Of a stretch of DNA of 64,000 bases, positions 42,968 to 52,526 are shown one piece after another (position 1 is the stretch's first letter; each line of letters begins with the position of its first letter). The DNA comes from an uncultured Eubacterium sp. Its GTDB lineage: Bacteria; Bacillota; Clostridia; Lachnospirales; Lachnospiraceae. The translations under genes were made by a program, and so were the position numbers. Location of the stretch: positions 289,990 to 353,989 of the forward strand of contig CAJTRZ010000001.1 in NCBI GenBank assembly GCA_910578975.1, written 5' to 3'. The notes under the pieces are model-generated. The model did no database searches. It saw only the letters and a program-made list of their open reading frames with translations, and had not been told where the DNA came from.

Positions 42968-44086
42968 TTAATAAAGTCCTGTTCCCTGTGCTCCTGCTGC
43001 TGCACCAAGCTGGCTCAGCATCATATTTACCATAGCCGTAATATCTACGACACCTTCTGTCGGAATCAGTTCCTTAATGGATGCCTTTCCTTCTTTTAAA
43101 TTTGATGTAAATGAAACACTTCCTGTTATGTCACTATCTGTGTCCTTTATTTCCCCTGAATCAACAGATAATTTGCATACCCTCTCGCCTTCGTCTCCTG
43201 TTATATTCAGCTTTGCTGTTACATTCACTTTTGCATCTTTTAATGTACTAACCATATTATCTTTGTTATCTTTTACATCTTTAACAGCCTCATCTAATTG
43301 TGCTGTACTGTCTTTCTTCATTTCAGCAAACTGTTTACCCATTTCTGTGTCAGCACCAAATATATTCACATACCAGTCCATAAGTGCTGCATATACTTCC
43401 TTTAATGAACCATCCTCACAGAACTTAACCAAATCTGCAACTACTTTGTCGGCATTATCACTGTTCACTGTCAATGTATAATCATCTCCATCTTTTCCCT
43501 GAATATCTGCAAATGATTTATCAAGATTTTCCATGACCTTTACTGTAAGTTTCTGCAGCTCCTCTGCCGACTTACTCATATCCGGAATCTCAACACTTAA
43601 AGCCTGACATACCTGTTTCAGATCTAATGAAATATATCTGCCAGCTCCCAGCTGCCCCAGCGCTGTCTCAGCCTGTTTTCCTATGTTCTTATCAATTGAT
43701 TTAATAAAATCCACTAAAGAGCCAACGTTTACATACAACTTTGATCCATCAATTATAATCGTAGTAACTTCAGCATATTCTGTGACGCCATACTGTGCAG
43801 ATATTTTTACTGCCTGCTTTGTCCCAGATTCTACTGTCGTCTGCATTTTTAATTTAAGTGCTACGTTGTTACCATTCTTCAACTGTTTTGGAATTTCTTT
43901 GTCCTTAGATACATCTGTTCCTTTGGCATTAAAACTAAACTCCATATCTGCTGTTCCAGTCTTAATTTCCTGCATCTTAGCAGCCTCTTTAAAGAAAGAA
44001 CTGTTTTCTGCTTTTTTGTCACCACAACCGGCAAGTACTGTCATTACCATTACCAGTGACAACACGATTGATAATATTTTTTTCAT
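42968..44086 (-). CDS. Exported lipoprotein of unknown function
   Basis: The 372-residue protein has a signal peptide with lipobox VLAGC (Cys20). A mature domain rich in beta-strand-like segments follows (TADMEFSFNAKGTDVSK, KLYVNVGSLVDFIKSI, DYTLTVNSDNADKVVADLVKFCEDGS, VNVTAKLNITGDEGE, SGSVSF-type repeats). This looks like the LolA/LppX or DUF-type lipoproteins of Clostridia that bind lipid or polysaccharide, but I cannot assign a family. Its TAA abuts palindromic element B, which may serve as its 3' end. It follows the niaR gene with a gap of 86 bases and may have its own promoter. Confidence 0.7.
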   Translation of the reverse strand: MKKILSIVLSLVMVMTVLAGCGDKKAENSSFFKEAAKMQEIKTGTADMEFSFNAKGTDVSKDKEIPKQLKNGNNVALKLKMQTTVESGTKQAVKISAQYGVTEYAEVTTIIIDGSKLYVNVGSLVDFIKSIDKNIGKQAETALGQLGAGRYISLDLKQVCQALSVEIPDMSKSAEELQKLTVKVMENLDKSFADIQGKDGDDYTLTVNSDNADKVVADLVKFCEDGSLKEVYAALMDWYVNIFGADTEMGKQFAEMKKDSTAQLDEAVKDVKDNKDNMVSTLKDAKVNVTAKLNITGDEGERVCKLSVDSGEIKDTDSDITGSVSFTSNLKEGKASIKELIPTEGVVDITAMVNMMLSQLGAAAGAQGTGLY

Positions 44087-44172
44087 ATCTTTATCCTTCC
44101 TCCTTAATGTAAATCAATATTCTTTATTAGTATATCATAATCTCTATAGATTGTGTTACACACTTTTGAATG

Positions 44173-44727
44173 CTACTCTTTATTTTCTTCTCCCCAAAAG
44201 TCTACCGGTTCGTAATCTCTCAATGCTACCAGATACCCCTTACTCTGCAGTTCCTGCTGTATAATATCCAGTGTTTCCTCTGAATCTGCAATGACTGTAT
44301 GATAATGATACTCTGATGTAATTTGCTCCAGCGGGACGGAGACTCCTCCCTGAATACTCTCCACATATTTTTTTGCATCAATTCTGGATTTAATATTCAT
44401 AGGCACTCTTACCACGTTATATAACTTATGATAAACAAACACGTCCTCTACCTTACCTCCACAATCTACAATCAGGTTTAGTTCATCTAACATTTTTGCC
44501 TCGCTGTGTTTCACTTTAAACACACGTGATATAAAATCTTTATCTTTTAAAACATATCCCCTGTGTGTAGATACGATGTCATGATTCGACGCACGAAGTA
44601 AAGCAATATCCTGTACAACAACCTGTCTGCTTACCTGGAATTTATCAGCTAACTTTGTTCCGGATACCGGTTCATTGCTTTCCTGCAGAATTTTCAACAA
44701 ATTTTCCCTTCTTTTTTCTCCGCTCAT
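44173..44727 (-). CDS. niaR: NiaR transcriptional repressor of NAD biosynthesis (HTH plus 3H domain)
   Basis: This 184-residue regulator senses nicotinic acid and represses NAD synthesis and niacin uptake genes. The N terminus is a winged helix (RRENLLKILQESNEPVSGTKLADKFQVSRQVVVQDIALLR). The C-terminal 3H domain shows its conserved histidines in KVKHSEAKMLDEL, VYHKLYNVV and HYHTVIA. It is the last gene of nadA-nadB-nadC-niaR, so it should regulate its own operon through the palindrome at 47977-47998. Confidence 0.93.
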   Translation of the reverse strand: MSGEKRRENLLKILQESNEPVSGTKLADKFQVSRQVVVQDIALLRASNHDIVSTHRGYVLKDKDFISRVFKVKHSEAKMLDELNLIVDCGGKVEDVFVYHKLYNVVRVPMNIKSRIDAKKYVESIQGGVSVPLEQITSEYHYHTVIADSEETLDIIQQELQSKGYLVALRDYEPVDFWGEENKE

Positions 44728-44747
44728 CTGTTCCTCCTAATGAGTTC

Positions 44748-45602
44748 CTAAATCCTGTGCAGATTTTTCAGTGAAATATCCATAATCGGTGCTGAATGTG
44801 TTAATGCTCCGCTGGAAATATAATCCACTCCTAAATCTATTAGTTTTGATATATTTTCTCTCGTTACATTTCCTGATATTTCAATCTCTGCTCTTCCTGC
44901 AATAATTTCTACAGCCTCTTTCATCACATCATGCGCCATATTATCTAACATAATAATATCTGCACCTGCTTCTACAGCTTCTCTCACCATGTCAAGATTT
45001 TCTACTTCTACCTCAATCTTTCGTACAAATGGTGCATACTCTTTTGCCATCTTTATTGCCTGTTTCACACCACCTGCTGCGCCAATATGATTATCCTTTA
45101 ACAGAACTCCATCCGTCAGGTTATATCTATGATTATTTCCTCCGCCAACTCTTACTGCATACTTTTCGAAAATTCTATTATTAGGAGTTGTCTTTCTCGT
45201 ATCTAATAATTTTACCTTGCTGCCCTCCAACAACTTCGCAATAGAATTTGTATAGCTGGCAATGCCACTCATTCTCTGTAAATAATTAAGTCCCGTTCTC
45301 TCTCCCACTAACAGTACACGGATATCACCTGTCACAGTTCCCATTAACTGTCCTGCTTTTACCTGATCTCCATCCTTTACAAACAACTTAATCTCTGTAG
45401 TTTCATCCAGTAATTCAAATGCTCTGGCAAAAACCTGAAGACCACATATTACTCCGTCTTCTTTACAAATCAAATCTACCTGTCCCATAGTTTTCTCCGG
45501 CATAACGGAATTGGTAGTAACATCCTCACTGGTTACATCTTCCTTTAATGCACTTTCTATTAGCGGGTCTACTGTCAATTTTAATGTGATTGGATCAAAC
45601 AT
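44748..45602 (-). CDS. nadC: Nicotinate-nucleotide pyrophosphorylase (quinolinate phosphoribosyltransferase)
   Basis: NadC converts quinolinate and PRPP to nicotinate mononucleotide with loss of CO2. The 284-residue enzyme has family motifs ALKEDVTSEDVTT, VLLVGERTGLNYLQRMSGIAS, LLDTRKTTPNNRIFEKYAVRVGGGNNHRYNLTDGVLLKDNHI and a C-terminal ISSGALTHSAPIMDISLK. The start has AAGGAGG. It lies 11 bases after nadB. Confidence 0.97.
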   Translation of the reverse strand: MFDPITLKLTVDPLIESALKEDVTSEDVTTNSVMPEKTMGQVDLICKEDGVICGLQVFARAFELLDETTEIKLFVKDGDQVKAGQLMGTVTGDIRVLLVGERTGLNYLQRMSGIASYTNSIAKLLEGSKVKLLDTRKTTPNNRIFEKYAVRVGGGNNHRYNLTDGVLLKDNHIGAAGGVKQAIKMAKEYAPFVRKIEVEVENLDMVREAVEAGADIIMLDNMAHDVMKEAVEIIAGRAEIEISGNVTRENISKLIDLGVDYISSGALTHSAPIMDISLKNLHRI

Positions 45603-45613
45603 TTTTCTCCTCC

Positions 45614-46915
45614 TTATTTCTCTCTATTCTTTCTGCTTTCATCTATTAAATCTAAAATCATCTTTTTATTGTCTCTGTTCCATTGCTCTAAATCATCATA
45701 TAAACTCAAGTCAATCCGGCTTTCGTTTATCTCTTCCATCTGAATAGCATCAATCTGCTCTGTCATATCCAATGCTGCTCTTTTGGCAAAAACCATACTT
45801 TCCAATAAAGAATTACTTGCAAGACGATTTCTTCCATGAACTCCATTACATGCTGTCTCTCCCACAGCATATAAACGTTCCATAGATGTTTTACTTTGAA
45901 GGTTTACTTTAATTCCTCCCATAAAATAATGCTGTGCAGGCACTACCGGAATCATTTCTTTTGGAACATTATATCCATGTTCCTTACAATGTTTTACAAT
46001 ATTCGGAAAATGTTTATCCAGCTGTTCCTGCTCTATTGGTCTCATTGAAAGCCATACATGATTCATATCATCTTTTTTCATCTGCTTCTTGATATTATGT
46101 GTCAATATATCTCTTGGCAACAGTTCATCAGTAAACCGATGGCGGTTCTTATTAAACAACTGCGCCCCCTCCCCTCTGACGGACTCGGAAATCAGGAAAC
46201 TTCTGTCTTCCTCTTTTTCTGAGTAAAAGGTGGTTGGATGTATCTGCACATAATCAATATCCTTTAATTCAATATGATGTCTGATTGCAACAGCTATAGC
46301 ATCCCCTGTCAAATGCCGGTAATTTGTGGAATACCTGTAAATTCCTCCAATTCCTCCACTTGCCAGAACCGTATAATCTGCCATAATGGTATCCATTGTG
46401 CCATCATCCTTTTTCACAACGATACCATAACATTCCCTTTCATCCTGGCATATAATATCAACCATAGTCCAGTGTTCTTTTATAACAATATTATCACGTT
46501 GTTTACATTCCTCATATAAATGACTCGTAATCTCTTTTCCTGTAACATCTTTATAATAAAGAATTCGTTTTCTGGCATGAGCTCCTTCTTTCGTAAATGC
46601 AAGGTTACCCTCTTCATCTCTTGCGAAATCCACACCAAATTCAATCAAATCTTTCACGACATCTGGAGAAGATTTTATCATTGTTTCCACGGCTGCTGTA
46701 TCGTTCTCAAAGTGCCCTGCCTTCATGGTATCATAAAAATAACTGTCAAAATCATCCTCATCTCTTAACATACACATTCCACCCTGCGCCAGATAAGAGT
46801 CACTATGTTCTACAATATCTTTGGTAATGATTATTATATTTTTGTCTTTTGGTAAGTTTAATGCACAGTATAATCCTGCACATCCACTCCCTACGATTAC
46901 TATATCTGCTCTCAT
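45614..46915 (-). CDS. nadB: L-aspartate oxidase
   Basis: NadB is a flavoprotein that oxidises L-aspartate to iminoaspartate, substrate for NadA. The 433-residue enzyme has the N-terminal FAD-binding motif IVGSGCAGLYCAL and the active-site region SVRGEGAQLFN, QHYFMGGIKVNLQSKTSMERLYAVGE and GVHGRNRLASNSLLESMVFAKRAA. It is shorter than the E. coli enzyme (about 540 residues) because the C-terminal helical domain is reduced, which is common in Clostridia. Confidence 0.95.
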   Translation of the reverse strand: MRADIVIVGSGCAGLYCALNLPKDKNIIIITKDIVEHSDSYLAQGGMCMLRDEDDFDSYFYDTMKAGHFENDTAAVETMIKSSPDVVKDLIEFGVDFARDEEGNLAFTKEGAHARKRILYYKDVTGKEITSHLYEECKQRDNIVIKEHWTMVDIICQDERECYGIVVKKDDGTMDTIMADYTVLASGGIGGIYRYSTNYRHLTGDAIAVAIRHHIELKDIDYVQIHPTTFYSEKEEDRSFLISESVRGEGAQLFNKNRHRFTDELLPRDILTHNIKKQMKKDDMNHVWLSMRPIEQEQLDKHFPNIVKHCKEHGYNVPKEMIPVVPAQHYFMGGIKVNLQSKTSMERLYAVGETACNGVHGRNRLASNSLLESMVFAKRAALDMTEQIDAIQMEEINESRIDLSLYDDLEQWNRDNKKMILDLIDESRKNREK

Positions 46916-46990
46916 TCTAATCTCAATTTCCAGTATGAACCATCAACAATTTATTAATGTATATCATACTTAACTGTTTTTTATGCCCTT

Positions 46991-47896
46991 TTATTTTGCA
47001 AGTTCCAGCATTTGTACCAATGGTGCATTTGCTTTTTCTATCGTATCTTCTTCCATAATTATTTCCGGCTCAAAGTTTTCCAGAGCTGTCAATACATTAT
47101 CTAACGTAATTTTCTTCATATCCGGACATATCTGGTCTCCTTTTACAGAATAAAATACCTTATCAGGGTTCTTCTGCTGAAGTTCATAAAATACTCCTGT
47201 TTCTGTAGCAATCAGAAATTCTTTCTCGTCAGACTTTGTCGCAAAATCTATGATTTCAGAAGTGCTTCCGATAAAATCTGAAATTTCCAGAACTTCCTTT
47301 GTACATTCTGGATGTGTAAGAACCGGTGCCCCCGGATGCTTTTCCTTCGCGTCTAAAATATGCTGTCTTGTTATCTCTTTATGTATTGGACAAAATCCAT
47401 CATTAAAAATAAAATGTTTCTCCGGAACCTGTTTTGCAACATACTGTGCTAAATTATTATCCGGTATAAAAAAGATATCTTTATTTGGCAATGCTTTTAC
47501 CACTTTAATGGCATTTGAAGATGTTACACATACATCAGAATAAGATTTAATCTCTGCTGTCGAGTTTACATAACATACGACCGCCACATCAGGAAACATT
47601 TCACGTACCTGTTTTATTTTTTCCACTTCCACCATATGTGCCATTGGACAGTCTGCTGTAATATCCGGCATAATAACTGTCTTCTGCGGATTTAATATCT
47701 TAGCGCTCTCTCCCATAAACTTTACACCACAAAACAATATATTTTTATTTGTCACTGTAGTAGCCAGTTTACTTAGTGCAAAAGAATCACCTACATGGTC
47801 TGCCAATGCCTGCACCTGCCCATCTACATAGTAATGTGCCATAATAACCACATCTTTCTGTTTTTTTAGTTCCATTATTTTTTGAACTTTATCCAT
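46991..47896 (-). CDS. nadA: Quinolinate synthase A
   Basis: NadA condenses iminoaspartate and dihydroxyacetone phosphate to quinolinate using a 4Fe-4S cluster, an oxygen-sensitive step suited to an anaerobe. The 301-residue protein shows VIMAHYYVDGQVQALADHVGDSF, NILFCGVKFMGESAKIL, VCYVNSTAEIKS, the HPEC motif and GDQICPDMKKITL, which supply the cluster cysteines and substrate contacts. It is first in the NAD operon, with a promoter/operator about 65-100 bases upstream. Confidence 0.97.
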   Translation of the reverse strand: MDKVQKIMELKKQKDVVIMAHYYVDGQVQALADHVGDSFALSKLATTVTNKNILFCGVKFMGESAKILNPQKTVIMPDITADCPMAHMVEVEKIKQVREMFPDVAVVCYVNSTAEIKSYSDVCVTSSNAIKVVKALPNKDIFFIPDNNLAQYVAKQVPEKHFIFNDGFCPIHKEITRQHILDAKEKHPGAPVLTHPECTKEVLEISDFIGSTSEIIDFATKSDEKEFLIATETGVFYELQQKNPDKVFYSVKGDQICPDMKKITLDNVLTALENFEPEIIMEEDTIEKANAPLVQMLELAK

Positions 47897-47959
47897 ATCT
47901 GCCTCCTCATGTCTCGGTTAGAAGTTCCAATATTATTTTGAAACAAAGTATTGTATGGG

Positions 47960-47998
47960 ATTATAGCATATGTTTTTACATCTGACAAGACAGTTGTA
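47960..47998 (-). promoter_or_regulatory. nadABC-niaR promoter with an overlapping NiaR-type operator
   Basis: Minus-strand TTGTCA (47988-47983) and TATAAT (47965-47960) are 17 bases apart. The inverted repeat TACAACTG-6-CAGATGTA (47998-47977) covers the -35 box. Its CTGTCTTGTCAG core resembles described NiaR sites, so bound NiaR would exclude polymerase. Confidence 0.8.
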
Positions 47999-48034
47999 AA
48001 TACAAATATTGTATCCCATAGTTTTGATTTGTTT

Positions 48035-48478
48035 CTACTTTCGTATAATGCCAAATCTTTCTAGCAGATTTTCAGAATCATAAATCATTGGTGCTTTATT
48101 CGGAAACCAGTAGATCATACGATATATGTAATAAGCGATACACAATGCAATCGCAACCGCTACGAATACTTTTAGTATTTTTGTAATGTTTTCTGACACA
48201 CTTTTCGATGTAACAAAATATCTATTAAACAAGAATATCATCCCCAACACGATAATATAAATCCATAAAGGATTACTGATTACAGCCTCTGTAAAATTTC
48301 CTTGTATTAGCAATAACAATGCTCTCGTTGTCCCACATCCTGGGCACGGAATCCCACACAACATTCTCATCGGACATATCTTACCCATTATTAAATTTCC
48401 CAATAAAATATATAAAGAAATAGCGATTATGGGAATCGCTATCTGCTTTATATCACTTTTTAATTTCAACCAATTCAT
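48035..48478 (-). CDS. DUF2752 membrane protein
   Basis: This membrane protein of about 147 residues has three or four hydrophobic segments and the DUF2752 signature CGIPCPGCGTTRALLLLI, a CPxCGxTR motif that may bind metal or a redox partner. Function is unknown. The ATG at 48478 is preferred (AGGTG six bases upstream); an in-frame GTG at 48487 overlaps that site. It follows pepD by 46 bases, across a small TCAAGT/ACTTGA hairpin. Confidence 0.85.
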   Translation of the reverse strand: MNWLKLKSDIKQIAIPIIAISLYILLGNLIMGKICPMRMLCGIPCPGCGTTRALLLLIQGNFTEAVISNPLWIYIIVLGMIFLFNRYFVTSKSVSENITKILKVFVAVAIALCIAYYIYRMIYWFPNKAPMIYDSENLLERFGIIRK

Positions 48479-48524
48479 TCTTTGCACCTAACCTTTCAAG
48501 TACACACGACTTGAAAAAATTTAT

Positions 48525-49973
48525 TTACTTCAGCATCTCTAAAATCTTCAGCAATAACTTCCATGTTCTCTCTGTTGATGATATGCTTAGTATCTCATCC
48601 GTCGTATGAACATTTCTCATATCCGGACCAAAGGAGATTGCATCTAATCCTTCAATCTTATCCGCAAACAATCCACATTCCAGTCCTGCATGAATTCCTT
48701 CTACCACTGGCTCCTCATTATACAATACCTTATATGCACTCACTGCTGTCTCCCGAAGTTTTGAATCAGCTCTATATTCCCAGCCCGGATATTCTCCTGA
48801 TACCTTTACTTCTCCCCCAAAAATCTCTGTCATTGAACGAAGTTTCTCAATCAGATAGTATTTTTCGCTCTCCTTAGAGCTTCTAACTGCGTAAGATAAT
48901 GTAACTGAATTTCCATTTGTCCTTAATATTCCTAAATTTAATGAAGTCTGTACCATCTCCGGCATCTCAGGGTTCATTCGCTGGATACCATTTGGCATAT
49001 TTACTAAAGAGATGATTACTGCAAGTGTTGCCGGACCTGAAAGCGCCTCTGACAATCCCTCCTCTGTTACGTTCAGTTGAATTTTTGCATTGGGATCCGT
49101 CGTTTTATACTCTTCGCAAATTTCCGCAAATGTATTTTCAATAATTTCTTTCGCTTTATCAACAGACTCAGGATTTACAGCGATTGCTGCCTCGCTGATT
49201 TTTGCAATGGCATTGTCTTTTTCTCCACCATTCACTGCCATAATTCGCATGCCGACATTTTGGAATACATTTAACAATACACGACCTAATGCACAGTTTG
49301 CGTTGGCACGCCCCTTGTTAATCTCCACACCGGAATGTCCACCAGCAAAACCATCCATCTTAATCTCAATAATTTGAGCATTTATCGGTTCTGTACGAAA
49401 TGGAAGTACACATTCTACTGTTGCACCACCGGCACAACTCACTGTAAAAACTCCCTCATCTTCGGAATCAATATTCAACAATATTTTACCTTTTAAATCT
49501 GATGCATCCAAATAACTTGCTCCAAGCAGTCCAATTTCCTCATCTACTGTAAATACTGCTTCAATTGGAGGATGTGCAATATCATCGCTGTCGAGCAATG
49601 CCAGTTCATAAGCTACAGCAATACCATTATCGGCACCTAACGATGTGTCCTTTGCACTTAGAATATCTCCATCAACCTGAAGTTTCAGCCCCTCCCTTTC
49701 CATGTCTTTCTGACAGTCTGCTGTTTTCACTGCAACCATATCCATATGTCCTTGAAGAATAATTGTATCAGACTCTTCATACCCTGAGGTTCCATCCTTC
49801 CATATAATTACGTTTAACTTTTCATCCTGACGATATTTAAAGTTTCTTTTTTTTGCAAAATCCACCAGATAATTGCTGATTTCTTTTATATTTCCCGAGC
49901 CATGGGGAATCCCCGCAATCTCCTCAAAAAACTGAAATACCTTTTCTGGTTTTCTTCCATCTAATACTCCCAT
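48525..49973 (-). CDS. pepD: Aminoacyl-histidine dipeptidase (M20 family)
   Basis: PepD is a zinc dipeptidase of the M20 family that cleaves Xaa-His and other dipeptides in the cytoplasm. The 482-residue protein shows the metal and catalytic motifs IILQGHMDMV, SLGADNGIAVAYELAL, FTVDEEIGLLGA and the lid-domain FAGGHSGVEINKGRAN, with C-terminal GIHAGLECGLFADKI. It lies 25 bases after the PqqD-like gene. The OPT oligopeptide transporter upstream could supply its substrates. Confidence 0.94.
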   Translation of the reverse strand: MGVLDGRKPEKVFQFFEEIAGIPHGSGNIKEISNYLVDFAKKRNFKYRQDEKLNVIIWKDGTSGYEESDTIILQGHMDMVAVKTADCQKDMEREGLKLQVDGDILSAKDTSLGADNGIAVAYELALLDSDDIAHPPIEAVFTVDEEIGLLGASYLDASDLKGKILLNIDSEDEGVFTVSCAGGATVECVLPFRTEPINAQIIEIKMDGFAGGHSGVEINKGRANANCALGRVLLNVFQNVGMRIMAVNGGEKDNAIAKISEAAIAVNPESVDKAKEIIENTFAEICEEYKTTDPNAKIQLNVTEEGLSEALSGPATLAVIISLVNMPNGIQRMNPEMPEMVQTSLNLGILRTNGNSVTLSYAVRSSKESEKYYLIEKLRSMTEIFGGEVKVSGEYPGWEYRADSKLRETAVSAYKVLYNEEPVVEGIHAGLECGLFADKIEGLDAISFGPDMRNVHTTDEILSISSTERTWKLLLKILEMLK

Positions 49974-49998
49974 TTCTATCTCCTTTCAAATATCAATG

Positions 49999-50340
49999 TT
50001 ATTTTTCCTTTTTTACAAAAATAATATAATTATTATGCTCCAAAATTCCTATAAATTTAGATAGTCTCTCATATAACTGCTCTGCCGCCTTTTCATGCTT
50101 TGTTTTTAATATCTGTCCTATTTCATAAATCGTTTTTTCTCCATCAATCTGTCTCCATACGCAGCTTCCAAATTCGTCTAATTTTATAAAACTATATCTG
50201 GGCTTTTTAAAGAACTTCTGGGCGATTTTGTGAAAAAATCCTCTGTTTTCTACTGTTATCTCCACAATACCCTCTTTTGTTATTTCCCACTTTTTATTTG
50301 TCTTTGGAATATTATCCAAATAATTATTACTCTTTTTCAA
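49999..50340 (-). CDS. PqqD-family (RiPP recognition element-like) small protein
   Basis: This basic protein of about 113 residues has the PqqD core FIKLDEFGSCVWRQIDGEKTIYEIGQIL followed by a helical end (LYERLSKFIGILEHNNYI). PqqD domains bind leader peptides of ribosomally made modified peptides, but many stand-alone copies in Clostridia have no known partner. I place the start at the TTG at 50340, with GAGGG six bases upstream. A longer frame opens at a GTG at 50373. No radical SAM or precursor gene adjoins it. Confidence 0.75.
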   Translation of the reverse strand: MKKSNNYLDNIPKTNKKWEITKEGIVEITVENRGFFHKIAQKFFKKPRYSFIKLDEFGSCVWRQIDGEKTIYEIGQILKTKHEKAAEQLYERLSKFIGILEHNNYIIFVKKEK

Positions 50341-50375
50341 ATCCTGCCCTCTTTCCTTTATATTTTTCAACACGT

Positions 50376-50417
50376 AAAAACCCTGAATAGAATTATTATA
50401 TCCTATCCAGGGTTGTT
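50376..50417 (-). terminator. Terminator of the OPT transporter gene
   Basis: AACCCTGGATAG pairs with CTATTCAGGGTT around about 14 bases, followed by TTTACG on the minus strand. It separates the transporter from the PqqD-like gene. Confidence 0.75.
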
Positions 50418-50427
50418 AAATCAATGT

Positions 50428-52377
50428 TTATTCATTATCTATAGTTTCTGTAGTTTTTTTCCTTCTGCAAACAAAGAATAGTGTTGATACTAATATAGCA
50501 AAAGCTGCTAGTCCTACCCAGTTTCCTATTGATATAAGACTTCCTGCAAAATTTCCGTCTCCTCCATAAATTCTGGAAAGGTTTATTTTCCAATTAAACA
50601 CTGCAACAAGCGCCAGCAATATACCGACAATTCCCTCTCCAGCAATCATACCTGCTGAATATAATGTACCCATCTCTGTACAATGCTTCTTTTCCTTCTC
50701 ATTGCGATATTTTTTACGTTCTATCAGCCATTTTACAGAACCACCTATCATAATCGGAGCACTTAAATAAATTGGCAAATATAAACCAATTGCAAAAGCA
50801 AGAACCGGAACTTTTAATATTTCGGCTACAATTGCAATAAACACTCCAATGAAAATTAATGTCCATGGCATGCTATCACCAACTACTCCCTCTACAACCA
50901 TTTTCATAAGTGATGCCTGTGGTGCCGGTATCTGCTCTGAACCAAACTGCCATGCACTATTTAACAGATACATAACTCCACCGATGGCAAAAGCTGATGC
51001 AACCGCACCAATAAGTTCACCTATCTGCTGTTTCATAGGGGTAGCACCTACAATATAACCAGTCTTAAGATCCTGGGATGTATCTCCTGCCATAGCTGCG
51101 ATAATACAAATAATTGTACCAATTACAATTGCTGCAGTCATAATCTCAGCTTCTGAGCCTCCTGCCAGTTTTAAAACAATTGTAGTAATAATTAATGTTG
51201 CTATCGCCATTCCTGATACCGGATTATTACTACTTCCTACAATACCTACCATACGAGAGGATACTGTCGCAAAGAAAAATCCAAATACAATAATGATAAT
51301 AGCACCACTGATGCTGACAGGAATACCAGGAATCAACCACATTGCAATTGCCAGCACTGCAATACCACCCAGCACTATCGGAAGCGGTAAATCACGTGCC
51401 GTTCTATTATCTTCTCCTTTATGACCAAACCCTTTAATTGCATTTTTAAAAGTTCTAATCATTGTAGGAAATGTCTTAATTAAACTAATGATACCACCTG
51501 CTGCAACAGCACCAGCACCAATATATCTGATATAATTTCCCCATATCTGCCCTGGTTCCAGCTGATTAAAAGCTAACGCTTTTCCTGCTGCATCAGTTAC
51601 CACTGACAAACTGTCTCCTCCAAAAAATGCAATGGCTGGCATCAATACTAAATATGACAACACACCTCCCGAAAACATATAACTGGCAATCTTCGGACCA
51701 CAAATATACCCTACACCCGCCAGAGCTGGTAATACATCCATACCTACACTGGATGTAAACATTTTACTTTTTGAAGAAAATACAACTTCACTAGGAAATA
51801 AGCAAAGCCCATCAGCAATAAATTTATATATTGCTGCAATTCCTAAGCCGGAAAATACAACCTTTGACTTACTTCCACCTTCTTCGCCTGCTAAGAGCAC
51901 TTCTGCACAGGCTGTTCCTTCCGGATATGGAAGAACTCCGTGTTCCTCAACAATCAATGCCGTACGAAGAGGTACCATAAAGAGAACACCCAATATTCCA
52001 CCACATAATGCTACTAAAGCAATAACAAGAAATGATGGTTTTGAAAATACATCCGGTTTCTCAACTGCCCACATAAACAATGCCGGCAATGTGAAAATAG
52101 CTCCTGCTGCCAAAGACTCGCCTGCTGATCCAATTGTCTGTACCATATTATTTTCCAAAATAGAATCTTTTCTTAAAATAACACGGATGACTCCCATGGA
52201 GATAACAGCAGCCGGAATCGAAGCCGAAACTGTCATGCCAACTCTTAACCCTAGATAAGCGTTAGCTGCACCAAATATCACTGCAAGTATAATACCGATA
52301 ATAACTGAAGTAATTGTAAACTCCGGCAATACCTTACCCGCAGAGATAAATGGCTTAAACTGTTTTTTGTTATCCAT
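50428..52377 (-). CDS. OPT-family oligopeptide transporter
   Basis: This 649-residue integral membrane protein has about fifteen hydrophobic segments. The OPT family motifs are GAANAYLGLRVGMTVSASIPAAVISMG, LPYPEGTACAEVLLAGEEGG and MAGDTSQDLKTGYIVGATPMKQQIGE. It probably imports oligopeptides by proton coupling. The start has AGGAG seven bases upstream. A pepD dipeptidase gene nearby fits peptide use. The protein ends in a short charged tail. Confidence 0.93.
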   Translation of the reverse strand: MDNKKQFKPFISAGKVLPEFTITSVIIGIILAVIFGAANAYLGLRVGMTVSASIPAAVISMGVIRVILRKDSILENNMVQTIGSAGESLAAGAIFTLPALFMWAVEKPDVFSKPSFLVIALVALCGGILGVLFMVPLRTALIVEEHGVLPYPEGTACAEVLLAGEEGGSKSKVVFSGLGIAAIYKFIADGLCLFPSEVVFSSKSKMFTSSVGMDVLPALAGVGYICGPKIASYMFSGGVLSYLVLMPAIAFFGGDSLSVVTDAAGKALAFNQLEPGQIWGNYIRYIGAGAVAAGGIISLIKTFPTMIRTFKNAIKGFGHKGEDNRTARDLPLPIVLGGIAVLAIAMWLIPGIPVSISGAIIIIVFGFFFATVSSRMVGIVGSSNNPVSGMAIATLIITTIVLKLAGGSEAEIMTAAIVIGTIICIIAAMAGDTSQDLKTGYIVGATPMKQQIGELIGAVASAFAIGGVMYLLNSAWQFGSEQIPAPQASLMKMVVEGVVGDSMPWTLIFIGVFIAIVAEILKVPVLAFAIGLYLPIYLSAPIMIGGSVKWLIERKKYRNEKEKKHCTEMGTLYSAGMIAGEGIVGILLALVAVFNWKINLSRIYGGDGNFAGSLISIGNWVGLAAFAILVSTLFFVCRRKKTTETIDNE

Positions 52378-52458
52378 TTTTTCTCTCCTGTTCTAATATA
52401 TTCGCAATGAACGACCCGTTCCATTATGTTCCCAATTTATTTTAAAAGTTACGTGATA

Positions 52459-52487
52459 ATTATACACAAAAACTTAAATTTTTTAAA
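52459..52487 (-). promoter_or_regulatory. Promoter of the OPT transporter gene
   Basis: Minus-strand TTTAAA (52487-52482) and TATAAT (52464-52459) are 17 bases apart, about 80 bases upstream of the start codon. Confidence 0.6.
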
Positions 52488-52526
52488 TGGAAAATTGTGT
52501 TTTTATTTCTATAGTATGGTTACACT

